Of a DNA stretch of 12,974 nt, positions 6,974 through 12,974 are shown piece after piece; the stretch's first letter is position 1; each line of letters starts with the position of its first letter. Source of the DNA: Sandaracinaceae bacterium (lineage in GTDB: Bacteria; Myxococcota_A; Polyangia; Polyangiales; Sandaracinaceae); the NCBI GenBank assembly GCA_025056955.1, contig JANWYL010000064.1, forward strand, positions 1 to 12,974, in the 5' to 3' direction. The notes under the pieces were generated by a model. The model did not search any database, had not been told where the DNA came from, and worked only from the letters and a program-made list of their open reading frames with translations. The translations under genes and the position numbers were made by a program.

Positions 6974-8812
6974 ATGTGCGGGATCGTCGGTTATGTGGGC
7001 AACGAAGAAGCAGCCCCGATTTTGCTTGATGGGCTCAAGCGCTTGGAGTACAGGGGCTACGACTCAGCGGGAGTTGCGGTGGTTGCTCCTGAGGGTGAAC
7101 TTCAGCTCGTCCGAAGGGTGGGAAAACTCTTTCGGCTTGAACAAGAGCTTGGGGCGCGGCCCCTGCGCGGAAGGATTGGAATTGGCCACACCCGCTGGGC
7201 CACCCACGGGCGCCCTTCAGAAGTGAATGCCCACCCGCATGTGGCAGGGCCCATTGTGCTCGTCCATAACGGCATCATCGAAAACCACATGGCTTTGCGT
7301 TCAGCCCTTCTCGCCCGTGGTGCCCGCATCGCAAGCGATACAGACACAGAGTTGGTTGCCCACCTCATCCACTTCAAGCTGAGGGAAGGAATGGTGCTTG
7401 AGGAGGCCGTCAGGCGGTCTCTGCTCGAGCTTCGCGGTGCCTACGCGATTGCTCTGCTTTCGACCGAAGAGCCCAATCGGATTGTGGTTGCCAAATCTTC
7501 GAGTCCTTTGGTGATTGGGGTTGGCGAGGGAGCGATGTTTTGCGGCTCTGACATTCCAGCCCTTCTTCCTTACACCCGCCGCATGGTTTTTCTTGAGGAT
7601 GGCGACTTTGCCGTGCTTGAGCGCGATGCCTATCGGATCCACCGCATCGATACGGGCGAAAGGGTCGAGCGGCCGCTCAGGTACATCGATTGGTCGCCGG
7701 TGATGGCAGAAAAGGGCGGCTTTAAGCACTTTATGCTCAAAGAGATCCACGAGCAGCCTCGTGCGATCGAAGACACTTTGCGCGGGCGCCTGCATCGTGA
7801 AGAGGGGGATATTTACAGCGAAGAAATCGGCTTATCCGAGCGAGATGCCCAAGCGATCGAACGGGTTTTTCTCATCGCCTGCGGAACAAGCCACCATGCA
7901 TCGCTTGTTGGCCGCTACTACATCGAGATGCTCGCTCGGCTTCCCGCTGTGGCTGAACTTGCAAGCGAATTCCGCGGGCGCGATCCCATCGTTGGCCCTC
8001 GTGATCTGGTTGTGGCTGTAAGCCAATCGGGCGAAACGATCGACACCCTTGTGGCAGCACGAGAGGCCAAAGAGCGCGGTGCGCGGGTTTTGGCAGTGGC
8101 CAACGTGATTGGGAGCGCCATCCCCCGCTTGGCCGATGCGAGCTTTTACACCCATGCTGGTCCTGAAATAGGTGTCGCTTCGACCAAATGCTTTACCGCC
8201 CAACTTGTGGCTTTGCTCATGCTTGCCATTTGGCTTGGGCGGCGCCGCAACGTGCTGGATCCCATCAAAGCCCGCGAGCTGGTCGAGGGGCTCGCAAGGC
8301 TTCCCCTTCAGATGCGCGATGTGATCATTGGGACCAAGCAGCTCGTCTCGAATTTGGCCAAGCGGCACGGGAATGCCCGTGATGTCCTTTTCCTTGGCCG
8401 AGGCTTCTCATACCCCATTGCCCTTGAGGGTGCGCTCAAACTCAAAGAAATCAGCTATGTGCATGCCGAGGGCTATCCTGCTGGGGAAATGAAGCACGGC
8501 CCAATTGCCCTGATCGATGTCAACGTTCCGGTGATCGTCATCGCTCCCCGCGATCGATGGTACGAACGCACCCTTTCCAACCTTCAAGAGGCCATGGCAA
8601 GGGAGGGAAAAATCATCGCCATTGCAAGCGAAGGTGATGAAGCGGTCCATCGCTTGACCCAAGACGTGATTGAGGTTCCAGAGGTCATCGAATTCTTAAA
8701 TCCCCTCCTCACTGTCATTCCTCTTCAGCTTTATGCCTATTACGTGGCAGACCAGAAAGGCACCGATATCGATCAACCACGCAACCTTGCAAAGACCGTC
8801 ACGGTGGAGTGA
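6974..8812 (+). CDS. glmS: Glutamine--fructose-6-phosphate aminotransferase (isomerizing)
   Basis: Makes glucosamine-6-phosphate from fructose-6-phosphate and glutamine, the first committed step to UDP-GlcNAc for peptidoglycan and lipopolysaccharide. The 612 residues match the family. The N-terminal glutaminase domain has the nucleophile Cys2 (MCGIVGYVG), RGYDSAG (27-33), GHTRWATHG (71-79), HNGIIEN (98-104) and SDTDTE. Two SIS sugar-isomerase domains follow, with CGTSHHAS, SQSGETIDT, STKCFTAQ, LGRGFSYPIALEGALKLKEI and the AEGYPAGEMKHGPIALID loop. The protein ends in the canonical KTVTVE. ATG 6974 has GGGAG seven nt upstream. It lies 48 nt after the M16 pair with no terminator seen between, so read-through is possible. 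The short leader leaves no room for a glmS ribozyme. Cytoplasmic. Confidence 0.98.
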   Translation: MCGIVGYVGNEEAAPILLDGLKRLEYRGYDSAGVAVVAPEGELQLVRRVGKLFRLEQELGARPLRGRIGIGHTRWATHGRPSEVNAHPHVAGPIVLVHNGIIENHMALRSALLARGARIASDTDTELVAHLIHFKLREGMVLEEAVRRSLLELRGAYAIALLSTEEPNRIVVAKSSSPLVIGVGEGAMFCGSDIPALLPYTRRMVFLEDGDFAVLERDAYRIHRIDTGERVERPLRYIDWSPVMAEKGGFKHFMLKEIHEQPRAIEDTLRGRLHREEGDIYSEEIGLSERDAQAIERVFLIACGTSHHASLVGRYYIEMLARLPAVAELASEFRGRDPIVGPRDLVVAVSQSGETIDTLVAAREAKERGARVLAVANVIGSAIPRLADASFYTHAGPEIGVASTKCFTAQLVALLMLAIWLGRRRNVLDPIKARELVEGLARLPLQMRDVIIGTKQLVSNLAKRHGNARDVLFLGRGFSYPIALEGALKLKEISYVHAEGYPAGEMKHGPIALIDVNVPVIVIAPRDRWYERTLSNLQEAMAREGKIIAIASEGDEAVHRLTQDVIEVPEVIEFLNPLLTVIPLQLYAYYVADQKGTDIDQPRNLAKTVTVE

Positions 8813-8830
8813 GGTTGTTTTATTTTTTTT
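8781..8830 (+). terminator. Candidate intrinsic terminator overlapping the glmS stop
   Basis: CAACCT (8782-8787) pairs with AGGTTG (8812-8817), extendable by two G-U pairs, around an inner ACCG/CGGT hairpin (8795-8805). A T-rich run with eight consecutive T (8823-8830) follows immediately. The left arm lies inside the last glmS codons. The arms are short and the inner loop is not fully paired, so this is moderate evidence. Confidence 0.5.
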
Positions 8831-8939
8831 AAACACCAAAAGCAATTGGTTGTTTTGTGATTGGTTTGGGATGAAAGCGCTGAAAGTTGGTCGTCATCGT
8901 CACGGCAAATGATGATCCTGAAAGAGGGGAGATTTGTTG
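8831..8939 (+). promoter_or_regulatory. Leader of the glycosyltransferase pair with ATTGGTT direct repeats
   Basis: This non-coding stretch holds two copies of ATTGGTT (8845-8851 and 8860-8866) spaced 15 nt start to start, and an ACCAA/TTGGT inverted pair (8835-8839/8846-8850). If the terminator upstream is real, the promoter for the GT2-GT4 genes must lie here. I see no clear -10/-35 pair. The direct repeats could be a tandem activator site; this is speculative. Confidence 0.3.
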
Positions 8940-9791
8940 GTGAGAAATGGTGCTATGCAGATGGAGAAAAACCAAGTTTTTGAGAGACCTTCATCGCACC
9001 AATCGCCTTTGCCTACCAGAGCCAAGGCGGCACCGTTTGCTTCACCTTTTCGCTTTCGCATTTTTGCGATTGTTCCGGCGTGGAATGAAGCCGAGCAGAT
9101 CGGTAGGGTGATCACCTGCATTCCTTCATGGGTTGAACGCATTGTTGTGGTTGATGATGGCAGTACTGATGGTACTGGTGACCAAGCCATGGCGCATGGT
9201 GACGAGCGCCTAGAGCTTCTCACCCATCCTCGCCGGCAGGGTGTTGGGGCAGCGATTGAAAGCGGATATCGCTTTGCTTTCTCCCATGGTGCAGAAGTGG
9301 CTGTGGTCATGGCAGGGGATGGCCAGATGTGTCCAAGCGATCTCGAATCTCTCCTTGCGCCAATTCAAGCTGGGATGGCTGACTACGTCAAGGGCAACCG
9401 CCTGGATCACCCAGAGCGCGCTTCGATCCCCTTTTGGCGGAGGCTAGGGGGGGAGCTCTGCTCTGCTTTCACCTCGATGACTTTGGGGCAGAGGATTCGC
9501 GACTCCCAATGCGGCTACACCGCAATCACCCGCCATGCCTGGGAGCAAATCTCTGCTTTTCCCCTCTGGCCCTCCTACGGTTATCCCAACGATCTCCTCG
9601 TTCGACTTTATCGCTTGGGCCTTCGGGTTGCCCAAGTGCCTGTGCGCCCCGTATATGTCAAAAAAAACAAGGGCATGCGGCCGTGGCACGTGCTCCTCAT
9701 CCCTTTGGCCATTGCCTTCTCGGTTTGGAAGTGCAGAAGAATCCAAGGTGCGGATCGGGTTTCTGACAAGCTCCTATCCTCGCTACCCTGA
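8940..9791 (+). CDS. Family 2 glycosyltransferase (dolichol-phosphate-mannose-synthase-like)
   Basis: A GT-A fold glycosyltransferase that would move a nucleotide-activated sugar to a lipid or glycan acceptor at the cytoplasmic face of the membrane. The frame is open to a TTG at 8934, but GGGGAG (ending 8931) is best spaced for the GTG at 8940; ATGs at 8955 and 8961 are alternatives. With the GTG start the product is 283 residues. Motifs: FAIVPAWNEAEQIGRVI (42-58), VVDDGSTDGT (70-79), QGVGAAIESGY (100-110) and MAGDGQM (124-130), the last holding the metal/nucleotide-binding acidic residues, then KGNRL and RDSQCGYTAIT (187-197). One hydrophobic segment (about 250-263) followed by basic residues may anchor it to the membrane. 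About 40 N-terminal residues precede the fold and look unstructured. Its 3' end overlaps a GT4 gene, suggesting a shared glycan or glycolipid pathway. Confidence 0.9.
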   Translation: MRNGAMQMEKNQVFERPSSHQSPLPTRAKAAPFASPFRFRIFAIVPAWNEAEQIGRVITCIPSWVERIVVVDDGSTDGTGDQAMAHGDERLELLTHPRRQGVGAAIESGYRFAFSHGAEVAVVMAGDGQMCPSDLESLLAPIQAGMADYVKGNRLDHPERASIPFWRRLGGELCSAFTSMTLGQRIRDSQCGYTAITRHAWEQISAFPLWPSYGYPNDLLVRLYRLGLRVAQVPVRPVYVKKNKGMRPWHVLLIPLAIAFSVWKCRRIQGADRVSDKLLSSLP

Positions 9792-10935
9792 TGATCATGC
9801 AGGGTGTTTTGTTCGTTCCCTAGGGAGATCCCTCGTTGCGCGAGGGCACTTGGTCGAGGTGATTGCTCCCTTGGATCCCGATTTGGGCTTTCACCTTCAT
9901 GATCGAGGGATCGAGGTTTTTCCTGTGCCTTGCGCAAGGGATGGAAATGAAAGCGCTTTTTATGGAGGGGGTGTGCTCCACAACTTACAAAGCGACTGGC
10001 GGAGGTGGCGAAGCGCGTGGCGCTTTCTTTCGGGTGCCTTGGCTGTGCTCAATGAGCGCCAAAGGCGATGGGATGCGGTGGTGACCCATTGGGCCTTTCC
10101 TTTGGGTGGGCTCGCTGCTCTGGTGGGGGGGCCAAAGGCTCGCCTTGCAATTTGGCATTCGGCCGATGTCTGGCTTGCCTTGCGCCTGCTTGGGCCCAAG
10201 GCCTGGTTCCTGGTTCGTCACTGGGCACACCTTCACGTATTCGTTGCCGTGCACTTGGCCAAGCGCTTGGGTGCCTTAGGGGACAAACGCACGCGAGTGA
10301 TTCCAATGGGAATCGATGTGCCTGCACCCGATGCCTTGCCTGCTCCTCCGCCACCCAGGCCTTTCCGCGCCCTTGTGCTCTCTCGCCTTGTGCCGATCAA
10401 AGACATTGATTTTGCCATTTCGGCCTGTGTGCGCGCCCAAGTGCCCATCACCATTGCTGGCGAGGGTCCCGAACGGGCTCGGCTGGAAGCGGCTTGGGCG
10501 GGCGTGCCTTCCATTCATTGGCTTGGGGCGATTTCTCCCCAAAACCTTCCAAAACTTTTTTTTGAGCACGACCTTTTGCTTCTCACTTCACGCTTTGACC
10601 CAAAAGGTCCGTGGGAAGGGTGTCCCCTTGCGCCCAGAGAGGCCATTGCCCATGGCGTTCCAGTCCTTGCCACCGACACTCCTCCCCACCGCGAACTGGC
10701 TGCGCGCTTTGGGCCTGCTTTCATGCTCGCCCCACCTTGCGAGTTTGCCTCAAAGCTTTGTGAGTTGGCCCGCTCGCCCGAGCGCTTGCGTTCCCTCGCC
10801 TTCGAGGCCCGGCATGCGATTGAGCAAGAATCTTGGCCCTCCATCGCTCAGCGCTTCGAGAGCTGCCTCGCTCAAGCGAGCGATTTCAGCCTTGGCGATG
10901 GAATAAAACTTGGGCCTGTGCGGTTACCCATATGA
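9748..10935 (+). CDS. Family 4 glycosyltransferase
   Basis: A retaining GT-B glycosyltransferase of about 395 residues. The frame is open as far back as 9535 inside the GT2 gene, but the conserved GT-B opening RIGFLTSSYPRYPDDHAGCFV starts at the GTG at 9748, so this is the likely start, giving a 44-nt overlap with GT2. The ribosome binding site is weak (AGAAG), which fits translational coupling. N-domain: an acceptor-side region with GxFVRSLGRSLVARGH. C-domain: VIPMGID (184-190), LSRLVPIKDI (211-220), IAGEGPER (236-243) and the EGCPLAPREAIAHGVPVLATD block (from 290) with the E-x7-E pair E290/E298 that binds the nucleotide sugar. It may act with the GT2 neighbour on a cell-surface polysaccharide or glycolipid; sugar and acceptor cannot be read from sequence. 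An uninterrupted run of eight T (10556-10563) lies in the frame at LFF. Confidence 0.9.
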   Translation: MRIGFLTSSYPRYPDDHAGCFVRSLGRSLVARGHLVEVIAPLDPDLGFHLHDRGIEVFPVPCARDGNESAFYGGGVLHNLQSDWRRWRSAWRFLSGALAVLNERQRRWDAVVTHWAFPLGGLAALVGGPKARLAIWHSADVWLALRLLGPKAWFLVRHWAHLHVFVAVHLAKRLGALGDKRTRVIPMGIDVPAPDALPAPPPPRPFRALVLSRLVPIKDIDFAISACVRAQVPITIAGEGPERARLEAAWAGVPSIHWLGAISPQNLPKLFFEHDLLLLTSRFDPKGPWEGCPLAPREAIAHGVPVLATDTPPHRELAARFGPAFMLAPPCEFASKLCELARSPERLRSLAFEARHAIEQESWPSIAQRFESCLAQASDFSLGDGIKLGPVRLPI

Positions 10936-11024
10936 CCCCATTGAGAGAGGCTTTCCACTTCGATAGGCTTCCACTGGATCGCCCAGGTGGTCGATCCCAT
11001 TGAGAAAAGGAGGAAGAAAAACAC
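10936..11024 (+). other. Intergenic hairpin and short repeats before the DUF465 gene
   Basis: CCCATTGAGA occurs twice (10937-10946 and 10996-11005), and AGGCTT(T)CCACT occurs twice nearby (about 10949-10959 and 10965-10974). CCACTGG (10971-10977) pairs with CCAGGTGG (10983-10990) with one bulged G and a 5-nt loop. No T run follows the hairpin, so it is not a standard terminator. It may be leader structure of the small gene downstream. Confidence 0.35.
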
Positions 11025-11255
11025 ATGGCAAGGGCAAATGGTTCCGAGAAAGAAAAGCTCAACGGTTCTGAGAAAGAGATTGCTCGCCTCGAGCGGAAGC
11101 ACCAGAGGCTCAAGGAGCTTGTTGCAGAGTATGAAGGGCGGCTCTACCTTACGCCCGAAGAGCAACGCCGTTTGACCGAACTCAAAAAAGAAAAACTCGC
11201 AACCAAAGACGCCCTCTTTGCCCTTCGCCAGTCGATGAATGGAAACAGTTCGTGA
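11025..11255 (+). CDS. Small YdcH/DUF465 coiled-coil protein
   Basis: A 76-residue, highly charged protein starting at ATG 11025 behind GGAGGAAG. The core (about residues 18-68) reads as two helices: EIARLERKHQRLKELVAEYE, then a short turn around YLTPEEQ, then RLTELKKEKLATKDALFAL. The pattern of a Leu heptad, a middle turn and the closing LKKEKLxxKDxL matches the YdcH/DUF465 family of short bacterial coiled-coil proteins of unknown function. The first 17 residues (Ser/Asn/Gly/Lys/Glu) look disordered. It sits 89 nt after the GT4 gene on the same strand and ends 8 nt from a convergent gene. No enzymatic role is suggested. I am fairly sure of the family and know of no defined job for it. Confidence 0.85.
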   Translation: MARANGSEKEKLNGSEKEIARLERKHQRLKELVAEYEGRLYLTPEEQRRLTELKKEKLATKDALFALRQSMNGNSS

Positions 11256-11263
11256 ATTTCTCC

Positions 11264-11713
11264 TCACCTTGAGGGTGGGGGAACACATCCTAGCCCCCTC
11301 TGAAAGGGCGCAAGTTCTTCTAGGATGTGCTCAATAAGCTCGCCCTTTCTTTCCTTTAGGGAGATCCCTTCTTTGAGCGCAACCTCTCGCGCGAGGGCCA
11401 GATAAAAAAACGCATCGCTTTTATGGTCAAGGCGATAGGAGACGAGCCCAAAGGTGAAAAGAAAATCAAATCGTTCTTCTCCTCGAAGCTCGCTCCAATC
11501 GCCTTGACTCTCAAGCCAAGAAAGCGCAGCTTCAAGCCTCCCTTCGTCCATTGCAATTTGTGCCTGCCGCAAAGGGCTTTGCGCCGAAAAACAAGCTAAA
11601 CCAGACGTCCAAAGCCAAGCCAACCCTCCAAGCCACCTCACAACCCCAAGCCAAGCATCCATGCAAAGCCGCCACCCCAATCGAATCCATCTCATGAATT
11701 GCCCAAGGCGCAT
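11264..11713 (-). CDS. Probable lipoprotein with helical-repeat (TPR-like) character
   Basis: An open frame of up to 149 residues. The start is uncertain: ATG at 11713 (no ribosome binding site seen), 11695, or 11662; the last has GGGGTGG nine nt upstream and gives a 24-residue signal segment ending at SGLAC. The longest bounds are given. The region before the Cys is Trp/Leu/Gly-rich and hydrophobic, and the Cys fits lipid modification, though Gly-Leu-Ala before it is a loose lipobox. The mature part is helical: LRQAQIAMDEGRLEAALSWL, then FDFLFTFGLVSYRLDHKSDAFFYLALAREVAL, which resembles two or three TPR-like helix pairs (small residues at turns, Tyr/Ala/Leu spacing). It could be a small scaffold lipoprotein at the inner face of the outer membrane. 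It is convergent with the DUF465 gene. A GC-rich imperfect hairpin (11262-11280) covers the gene end. No family assigned. Confidence 0.6.
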   Translation of the reverse strand: MRLGQFMRWIRLGWRLCMDAWLGVVRWLGGLAWLWTSGLACFSAQSPLRQAQIAMDEGRLEAALSWLESQGDWSELRGEERFDFLFTFGLVSYRLDHKSDAFFYLALAREVALKEGISLKERKGELIEHILEELAPFQRGLGCVPPPSR

Positions 11714-11820
11714 TGTAAATCAAAGAAAAGCCAAGCAAGAAAGGCAAGCTTCTATGAAAATAAAGGTGAGGAGGAGAAGAGAAAACAAGCCAAGCTTTCT
11801 AGATGCGGTGCAAGCCAAGC
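11612..11820 (+). repeat. Cluster of five AAGCCAAGC copies
   Basis: The 9-mer AAGCCAAGC occurs at 11612-11620, 11648-11656, 11728-11736, 11787-11795 and 11812-11820, all on the plus strand. A further exact copy lies in recA at 1589-1597 and a near copy at about 11515. Two copies are in the lipoprotein gene and three in the gap beyond it. Spacing is irregular, so it is not a tandem array. Meaning unknown; it may partly reflect Trp-Leu/Ala-Trp codons on the other strand. Confidence 0.45.
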
Positions 11821-11850
11821 GTGGAGTCGCGACAAGGCAAACTCCACGCT
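11818..11850. repeat. Strong 10-bp stem-loop in the gene-poor gap
   Basis: AGCGTGGAGT (11818-11827) and ACTCCACGCT (11841-11850) are perfect complements around a 13-nt loop that contains TCGCGA. A 10-bp palindrome TGCTTAAGCA follows at 11856-11865. No T run follows on either strand, so it is not a typical terminator. The gap 11714-11984 holds no gene I can defend; this stem, the repeat cluster and a second hairpin at 11890 are its only visible structure. It could belong to a small RNA or a protein-binding site. Confidence 0.5.
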
Positions 11851-11889
11851 GAGCCTGCTTAAGCACGACGCATGCCAGCCAAAAGAAGG

Positions 11890-11909
11890 GGCTTTTTGCC
11901 AAAAAAGCC
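11890..11909 (-). terminator. Candidate intrinsic terminator downstream of the Nudix gene
   Basis: GGCTTTTT (11890-11897) and AAAAAGCC (11902-11909) form a perfect 8-bp stem with a 4-nt loop. On the minus strand the stem is followed by CCTTCTTTT, a modest T-rich tail. It sits about 75-95 nt past the Nudix stop and before the next minus-strand gene, the right place for a terminator. The stem is AT-rich, which weakens the call. Confidence 0.42.
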
Positions 11910-11984
11910 TTTGGTTTCGATTGGGGGCCATGACAACCATGTCGTGATTGAGGAGGTGGAGCTTTGAGGAGGCTGACAATTTTG

Positions 11985-12818
11985 TCAGAGAGGGGGGGAC
12001 TCGGAGCTCCATCTCCCATCCTTTAAGACGAGCCGGGTTGGCCCTGGAAAAGCCGGCTTTGATTCTGGATGGAGGGGATCTCCTGGGAGGGCGAGAATGG
12101 GGCCGGCTGGGCTTTGATGAAAGAGGGGGCAGACCAAGGGGGGAGGGTGGAGGCGTGTGGCTTCGATGGCTGCTTCTGCGCTTTCAAAACGGGCGAGATG
12201 CTCAAGGGTGCGGAGTGTCGGTGGGGGCAGGGTGATGGCTCCCGCCCGGTACAAGGCACAGGCACGGGCAGGTGAGAGCCAAAGCGCCCCTTGGGACTCC
12301 TCGCTTGGGCACAGGTCTTTTGCTTCTTCCTCGTCGATCAAAGCCAGAAAAAATCGGGCATCATAGCGACGGCGTTCGACCGCTGGCGTGATCCATCTGG
12401 CCAAGGGAAGAAGCCTTTTGAGATCGGGGCGCCAGCCAGCCCTTTTGAGCAGGGTGAAGAAGCCACCCTCCTGCGGCAAAGCCTTCGAGGGGCGCCTTCC
12501 CAAAAAGATGCCGCTTTCTTCAAAAAGCTCTCGGAGCGCCGCAACGTAAATTGCCCGGGCAAAAGAGGCATCGCTGCACTCGCTTGGACCAAGGGCTTTG
12601 AGTAGCTCCTCATCCGGAGGCCCATCGAGGTGCTCCGCGAGCTCAGGCGCCTGGTCCGCTTCCTCGACAGCACCTCCCGGAAACACATGCGCACCGGGCA
12701 TAAAAGAAGCTGTCTTTGGGCGCTCAACGAGAAGCACTTCAAAGCCATCCCCTCCCTTCCTCAAAAGCACCGTTGTGGCAGAAGGAATCGGTTCTGTGTG
12801 TGCTTGGGCCTCAAGCAT
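11985..12818 (-). CDS. Nudix hydrolase, NUDT19-like
   Basis: A 277-residue Nudix protein. The Nudix box is split, as in the NUDT19 (RP2) group: FPGGAVEEAD (46-55), then an insertion of about 40 residues, then AALRELFEESGIFL (93-106), where RELFEESG supplies the metal-binding Glu residues. Group features also present: a preceding ERP..ASFMPGAHVFPGG, PLARWITPAVERRRYDARFFLA (138-159), SQGALWLSPARACAL, and LPPPT (197-201). Mammalian NUDT19 cleaves coenzyme A and its esters, so a CoA- or nucleotide-pyrophosphatase activity in the cytosol is plausible but unproven. The C-terminal 50 residues are Pro-rich (LPGDPLHPE). ATG 12818 has GAGG only 1 nt away, so initiation is poorly signalled; no better start was found. 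The stop lies inside a 16-nt palindrome (11973-11988, CTGACA and TGTCAG arms). The gene stands alone between two hairpins. Confidence 0.9.
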   Translation of the reverse strand: MLEAQAHTEPIPSATTVLLRKGGDGFEVLLVERPKTASFMPGAHVFPGGAVEEADQAPELAEHLDGPPDEELLKALGPSECSDASFARAIYVAALRELFEESGIFLGRRPSKALPQEGGFFTLLKRAGWRPDLKRLLPLARWITPAVERRRYDARFFLALIDEEEAKDLCPSEESQGALWLSPARACALYRAGAITLPPPTLRTLEHLARFESAEAAIEATRLHPPPLVCPLFHQSPAGPILALPGDPLHPESKPAFPGPTRLVLKDGRWSSESPPL

Positions 12819-12867
12819 GCCTCATTGGCCTATTTTTCATCAGCTTGGCGCTCCATTTCCAGAAATC

Positions 12868-12889
12868 AGCCAAAAATCGGTTTTTGGCT
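12868..12889 (-). terminator. Hairpin directly after the edge gene, terminator-like
   Basis: AGCCAAAAA (12868-12876) and TTTTTGGCT (12881-12889) are perfect 9-bp complements around a 4-nt loop. On the minus strand the stem begins 1 nt after the TAA of the edge gene. Only a weak T-rich tail (GATTTC) follows, so termination is likely but not classical. It also marks the start of the 5' region of the Nudix gene. Confidence 0.45.
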
Positions 12890-12890
12890 T

Positions 12891-12974
12891 TTAGTCATCA
12901 TTATCATTGTAGAGCAAGACGCATTGCTCAAAAATGAGCTTTGCGGCTTCTTCAATTCTTTCTTCTGGATAGCC
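12891..12974 (-). CDS. C-terminal end of an unidentified gene, cut by window edge
   Basis: On the minus strand the frame entering from the window edge is open for 27 codons and ends in TAA (12893-12891). The visible tail is GYPEERIEEAAKLIFEQC followed by VLLYNDNDD: an amphipathic helix and then an acidic terminus. A hairpin follows the stop within 1 nt, which supports a real gene end. Too little is present to name a family. It is on the same strand as the Nudix gene, with 72 nt between them. Confidence 0.55.
   Translation of the reverse strand, partial: GYPEERIEEAAKLIFEQCVLLYNDNDD

Noticed and set aside
11262..11280. GC-rich hairpin between the convergent DUF465 and lipoprotein genes as a bidirectional terminator
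   Set aside because: The stem includes a wobble pair, and neither strand has a T run after it; noted only as structure at the gene end.
11661..11947. Plus-strand frames of 63 and 82 codons in the gene-poor gap
   Set aside because: Lys/Arg/Gln-rich translations with no ribosome binding site, overlapping the repeat cluster.
11752..12012. 86-codon minus-strand frame starting inside the Nudix gene, with AAAGGA six nt before its ATG
   Set aside because: The ribosome binding site is attractive, but the product is low-complexity (Ser/Leu/His/Trp), crosses a perfect stem-loop and shows no family likeness. Conservation would be needed to accept it.
1..12974. CRISPR arrays, tRNA/rRNA genes, transposases, phage genes or defence operons
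   Set aside because: No regular repeat-spacer array, no cloverleaf or TPsiC-like box, and no transposase, integrase, nuclease or toxin-antitoxin motif in any convincing frame.

Overview
The window reads as ordinary bacterial chromosome of moderate to high GC. It most resembles Myxococcota/'Deltaproteobacteria'-type Gram-negatives. The supports are short lipoproteins with N-terminal lipoboxes, a tandem active/inactive pair of exported M16 peptidases, a NUDT19-like Nudix protein, and frequent GTG/TTG starts. That placement is inferred from gene style, not from a database match. No mobile element, CRISPR array, tRNA, rRNA or defence system is visible.

Layout. (i) Positions 1-3865, minus strand: cinA -> recA -> a lipoprotein of unknown function -> a second lipoprotein cut by the window edge. 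recA and the first lipoprotein touch or overlap, so cinA/recA/lipoprotein could be co-transcribed. A 63-nt cinA-recA gap carries an inverted repeat that might be an operator. (ii) Positions 3866-3962: divergent intergenic region. (iii) Positions 3963-11255, plus strand: an exported Zn peptidase of family M16 with intact HxxEH, then a translationally coupled M16 lipoprotein whose zinc site is lost but which keeps the Arg...Tyr pair. glmS (glucosamine-6-phosphate synthase) follows, with a candidate intrinsic terminator at its 3' end, then a GT2 and a GT4 glycosyltransferase overlapping by 44 nt, then a small coiled-coil YdcH/DUF465 protein. (iv) Positions 11264-12974, minus strand: a probable lipoprotein with helical-repeat character, a roughly 270-nt gene-poor stretch rich in short repeats and hairpins, a NUDT19-like Nudix hydrolase, a hairpin, and the last 27 codons of another gene.

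Functionally the window combines DNA repair/NAD-nucleotide salvage (recA, cinA), envelope proteolysis (M16 pair) and sugar/envelope metabolism (glmS, GT2, GT4). I found no convincing new system. The items most worth a second look are the M16 active/inactive pair, the lipoprotein coupled to recA, the recA-proximal inverted repeat without a recognisable LexA box, and the repeat/hairpin region at about 11610-11910.
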